This document shows positions 61,752-64,000 of a DNA stretch of 64,000 nucleotides, one piece after another. Where the stretch lies: assembly GCF_044326205.1 (NCBI RefSeq), contig NZ_JBIRCY010000037.1, positions 1 to 64,000 on the forward strand. Reading direction: 5' to 3'. Made by a program: the position numbers and the translations under genes. Positions within the stretch are counted from its first letter, which is position 1. Each line of letters begins with the position of its first letter. The notes under the pieces are model-generated. The model ran no database searches and was not told the origin of the DNA. It saw only the letters and a program-made list of their open reading frames with translations. This DNA is from Kumtagia sp044326205. GTDB lineage: Bacteria; Pseudomonadota; Alphaproteobacteria; Rhizobiales; Rhizobiaceae.

Positions 61752-62642
61752 GTGACGGCGGCCGACGATTTTTCCAGCGTCGCCCCTTTCGAGATTCGCT
61801 CGACCGCCGAGCAACGCGTTCCCTTCGTGTTCAGTTCGCCGCATAGCGGCCGCCACTATCCCCAACGTTTTTTGGCGATGACCAGGCTGGACGCCATGGC
61901 GATCCGCCGCTCCGAGGACAGCTATGTCGACGAACTCTTCGCCGGCGCGGTGGCGCTCGGCGCGCCGATGCTCGCCGCCAACTTTCCGCGCGCCTATATC
62001 GACGTCAACCGCGAGCCGTGGGAACTCGACCCGCGCATGTTCCAGGACCCGGTGCCGTCCTTCGCCAATATCCGCTCGGCGCGCGTCGCCGGCGGCCTGG
62101 GCACGATCCCGAAACTCGTCGGCGAGGGGCTCGACATCTACCCGTCGCGGCTGCCGCTGGCCGAGGCGATCGAGCGCATAGACGGCATCTACAAACCCTT
62201 CCACGAGACCCTGAAGCGCATGCTGATGCAGACGCATGCGCATTTCGGCTATGCCGTGCTGATCGACTGCCATTCCATGCCGGCTTCCATCCGCGTCGGC
62301 GACAACGGCATGCGCCCCGATTTCATCGTCGGCGACCGTTTTGGCGCCTCGGCCTCGGCCGGGGTCGTGGAAAGCGTCATCTCGCTGCTGTCGTCAAAGG
62401 GCTACACCGTCGCCCACAACAAGCCCTATGCCGGCGGTTTCATCACCGAGCACTATGGGCGGCCGGCGCGGGGGCTGCATGCGGTGCAGATCGAGATCAA
62501 TCGCGGGCTTTACATGAACGAGCGCACGTTCCAGAAGTCTGCCGGCTTCGAGGCCCTGGCCCACGACCTCACGGGTTTTTCCGCCGACCTGATGTCGTTG
62601 CCGGATGACGTCTTCGTCAGCCTGCCGCTGGCGGCCGAATAG
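61752..62642 (+). CDS. N-formylglutamate amidohydrolase family protein
   Basis: 296 aa of the HutG/FGase family: SSPHSGRHYP near residue 29, RSEDSYVDELF, NREPWELDP, LIDCHSMPAS and EHYGRP with the conserved His/Glu metal ligands. Hydrolyses N-formylglutamate in histidine breakdown, or related formyl or acyl amides; no hut genes are nearby, so the exact substrate is open. The start is GTG at 61752 with GGAG upstream. Located between cpdR and the small RNA. Confidence 0.87.
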   Translation: MTAADDFSSVAPFEIRSTAEQRVPFVFSSPHSGRHYPQRFLAMTRLDAMAIRRSEDSYVDELFAGAVALGAPMLAANFPRAYIDVNREPWELDPRMFQDPVPSFANIRSARVAGGLGTIPKLVGEGLDIYPSRLPLAEAIERIDGIYKPFHETLKRMLMQTHAHFGYAVLIDCHSMPASIRVGDNGMRPDFIVGDRFGASASAGVVESVISLLSSKGYTVAHNKPYAGGFITEHYGRPARGLHAVQIEINRGLYMNERTFQKSAGFEALAHDLTGFSADLMSLPDDVFVSLPLAAE

Positions 62643-62681
62643 CCCCCCGGACAAGCCCCGTATCAGGCCGTCTCGCGGGTC

Positions 62682-62764
62682 AAAAAAAACCGCGTTGTTC
62701 GCACAACGCGGTCTGAGTCTAGGGAGGAAACGCCCAAGGAGGGCATGAACAGGAAACCTGTTCG
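62682..62764 (-). ncRNA. probable trans-acting small RNA with UUUCCUCCCU core (alpha-r8/MmgR-like)
   Basis: On the minus strand, TTGACA (62793-62798) and TATCCT (62771-62776), 16 bp apart, predict a start near 62764. The transcript then holds GAACAGG-ttt-CCTGTTC (62747-62763), a short GCCC/GGGC hairpin, the unpaired GTTTCCTCCCTAGAC and the terminator ACCGCGTTGT/ACAACGCGGT (62689-62712) followed by eight T. Size about 80 nt. The exposed CCUCCC resembles an anti-ribosome-binding site. From memory, this fits the rhizobial alpha-r8 (MmgR) family, which has such a core and sits by an inositol-monophosphatase-like gene; AbcR-type is an alternative. No protein fits here. Confidence 0.75.
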
Positions 62765-62910
62765 AGAATGAGGATATTGTGCATCGCACAAATGTCAAGC
62801 GATCATGACGGATTCTTAAATAAGAATGATATTTTTATCGGCGTACCCGTTCGCTTGTGACATTCCTGCAACAAACCGCTGAACGATTCCCAAGAAAGGA
62901 CCTTCCCACC

Positions 62911-63687
62911 GTGACCGTTTCCGCAGATTTCCTGCGCAAGATCGCACGCGCCGCGGCGGCCGAGACGCTGCCGCGCTTCCGCAGCCAGGGCGCCGTCTCC
63001 AACAAGCAGGCCGGCGGTTTCGATCCGGTGACGGAGGCCGACCAGCAAGCGGAACGCGTCATCCGCGGCCTCATCCGTGCGGAATATCCCGACCACGGCA
63101 TCCTCGGCGAGGAGTTTGGAGCGGAAAACGTTTCCAGCCGTCATCGCTGGATCATCGACCCGATCGACGGCACCCGCGCCTTCATCTCCGGCATCCCGGT
63201 CTGGGGCACGCTGGTCGGCCTGACCATCGACGGAAAGGCTTCCGCCGGGATGATGTCGCAGCCCTTTACCGGCGAGCTTTTCTACACGACGGGAACGGGT
63301 TCGTTTTACGAAGGCCCCGGCGGCGACCGCCCGCTTTCGACCCGTAAGACGGCCGAACTTGCCGACGCGATCCACTTCACAACCACCCCCGCCCTGTTCA
63401 AGGGCCCCGCGATGCGCGCCAAATACGAGCGGCTGGAAGGCGCCGTGCGGCTGTCGCGCTACGGCACCGACTGCTACGCCTTCGCCATGGTGGCGGCGGG
63501 GCAGGTGGACATCGTCACCGATCCCGGCCTGAAATCCTACGACATCGCAGCCCTTATCCCGATCATCGAACAGGCCGGCGGCGTGGTCACCACCTTCGAC
63601 GGGGGAAGGGCCGAGGGCGGCGGCGACATTCTTGCCGCCGCGACACCCGAACTGCACGCGGCGGCGATGGCGGTGCTTGCTGGGTAG
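62911..63687 (+). CDS. hisN: histidinol-phosphatase, inositol-monophosphatase fold (HisN type)
   Basis: 258 aa: metal-binding DPVTEADQQAE (about 40), GILGEEFG, WIIDPIDGTRAFISG (about 87) and LKSYDIAALIPIIEQAGG near the C-terminus, all canonical for the IMPase superfamily. The RAFISGIPVWGTLV stretch favours the HisN group over inositol phosphatases. The start is GTG at 62911 with AAAGGA upstream. The stop at 63687 is followed by the terminal intergenic region. Confidence 0.85.
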   Translation: MTVSADFLRKIARAAAAETLPRFRSQGAVSNKQAGGFDPVTEADQQAERVIRGLIRAEYPDHGILGEEFGAENVSSRHRWIIDPIDGTRAFISGIPVWGTLVGLTIDGKASAGMMSQPFTGELFYTTGTGSFYEGPGGDRPLSTRKTAELADAIHFTTTPALFKGPAMRAKYERLEGAVRLSRYGTDCYAFAMVAAGQVDIVTDPGLKSYDIAALIPIIEQAGGVVTTFDGGRAEGGGDILAAATPELHAAAMAVLAG

Positions 63688-63858
63688 GATAGACATGGAC
63701 GGCGAAGCGTCAGTCGCGTCATATTCTCGTGCCTACCCTTTGTGGATACTGCCGTGTTCACACACTTGGATTTTAGCTGCGGCTCTCCAGTAATAGGTGC
63801 GCAGTCGATTCTGCACCGGCTTTGAAGCTTCGCTTCCGAGGCATGGATTCCCGACACT

Positions 63859-64000
63859 CTCCGCTCGCTTCGCTCGCTCACGAGGTCGGGAATGACGACA
63901 CTCATGATCTGCTCCGGCTAATCTCCAACCTTGACGATTAGCTGAAACGGAAGGTGACTGTCGTCATTCCCGACCTCGTGAGCGAGCGAAGCGAGCGGAG
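63859..64000. repeat. 42-bp perfect inverted repeat at the window edge
   Basis: The arms at 63859-63900 and 63959-64000 are exact reverse complements and contain GCTCGCTTCGCTCGCTCACGAG. A 58-bp spacer lies between. The repeat runs to the last base, so it may extend. No gene is supported in 63688-64000. Confidence 0.9.

Overview
This is a GC-rich chromosomal window from an alphaproteobacterium of the Rhizobiales. A Mesorhizobium/Phyllobacteriaceae-type genome fits best. Evidence: a complete PhyR-NepR-EcfG general stress response (GSR) module with its GGAAC-N16-CGTT promoters, several HWE-family histidine kinases, a CpdR-type regulator, an exbB-exbD-tonB operon behind a rhizobial-type iron box, a fused SecDF, dense CUT2 sugar transporters and rhizobial-type intergenic palindromes. 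No phage, insertion sequence or CRISPR array was seen. The taxonomic call is inference from gene content and style; no database was searched.

Layout. (1) 0-0.55 kb: the end of an rrn operon (3' end of 23S, 5S, initiator tRNA-Met). (2) 0.58-4.4 kb: an SDR oxidoreductase, then exbB-exbD-tonB for energised outer-membrane uptake. (3) 4.4-9.3 kb: a ROK repressor divergent from xylF-xylH-xylG, a D-xylose-type ABC importer, with two matching operators around a good promoter and a long inverted repeat between the binding-protein and permease genes. (4) 9.45-22.6 kb: a GSR island. phyR and nepR-ecfG diverge from back-to-back EcfG promoters. Around them lie three HWE kinases, a FAT GUY-type single-domain response regulator, a Crp/Fnr regulator, an AI-2E-family transporter and small envelope proteins. 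Seven exact EcfG promoters and two one-mismatch candidates can be read directly.

(5) 22.8-30.6 kb: a set resembling electrophile/quinone and redox stress genes (VOC dioxygenase plus esterase, GNAT, OsmC, CurA-like reductase, FMN reductase), a trans-3-hydroxy-L-proline dehydratase, a DmpA-type peptidase and a Tim44-domain protein. (6) 30.7-35.7 kb: small, mostly unknown proteins and a DapA-like gene translationally coupled to an unknown ORF. (7) 35.8-47.4 kb: a SecDF fusion, then a full high-affinity K+ system kdpF-A-B-C-D-E with two extra tiny membrane proteins (26 aa before kdpF, 68 aa between kdpA and kdpB).

(8) 47.4-60.9 kb: a large catabolic locus: divergent SDR; a solute-binding-like protein with no signal peptide coupled to an IclR regulator; a CUT2 ABC importer with two permeases; then SDR, CaiB-type CoA-transferase, crotonase, a fused class I CoA-transferase-like protein lacking the usual catalytic Glu motif, and an SMP-30 lactonase. 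The substrate is unknown; this is the best candidate for an undescribed pathway. (9) 61-64 kb: tRNA-Val(GAC), cpdR, an N-formylglutamate amidohydrolase-family gene, a probable minus-strand small RNA with a UUUCCUCCCU core, a HisN-type phosphatase, and a 42-bp perfect inverted repeat running to the window edge.
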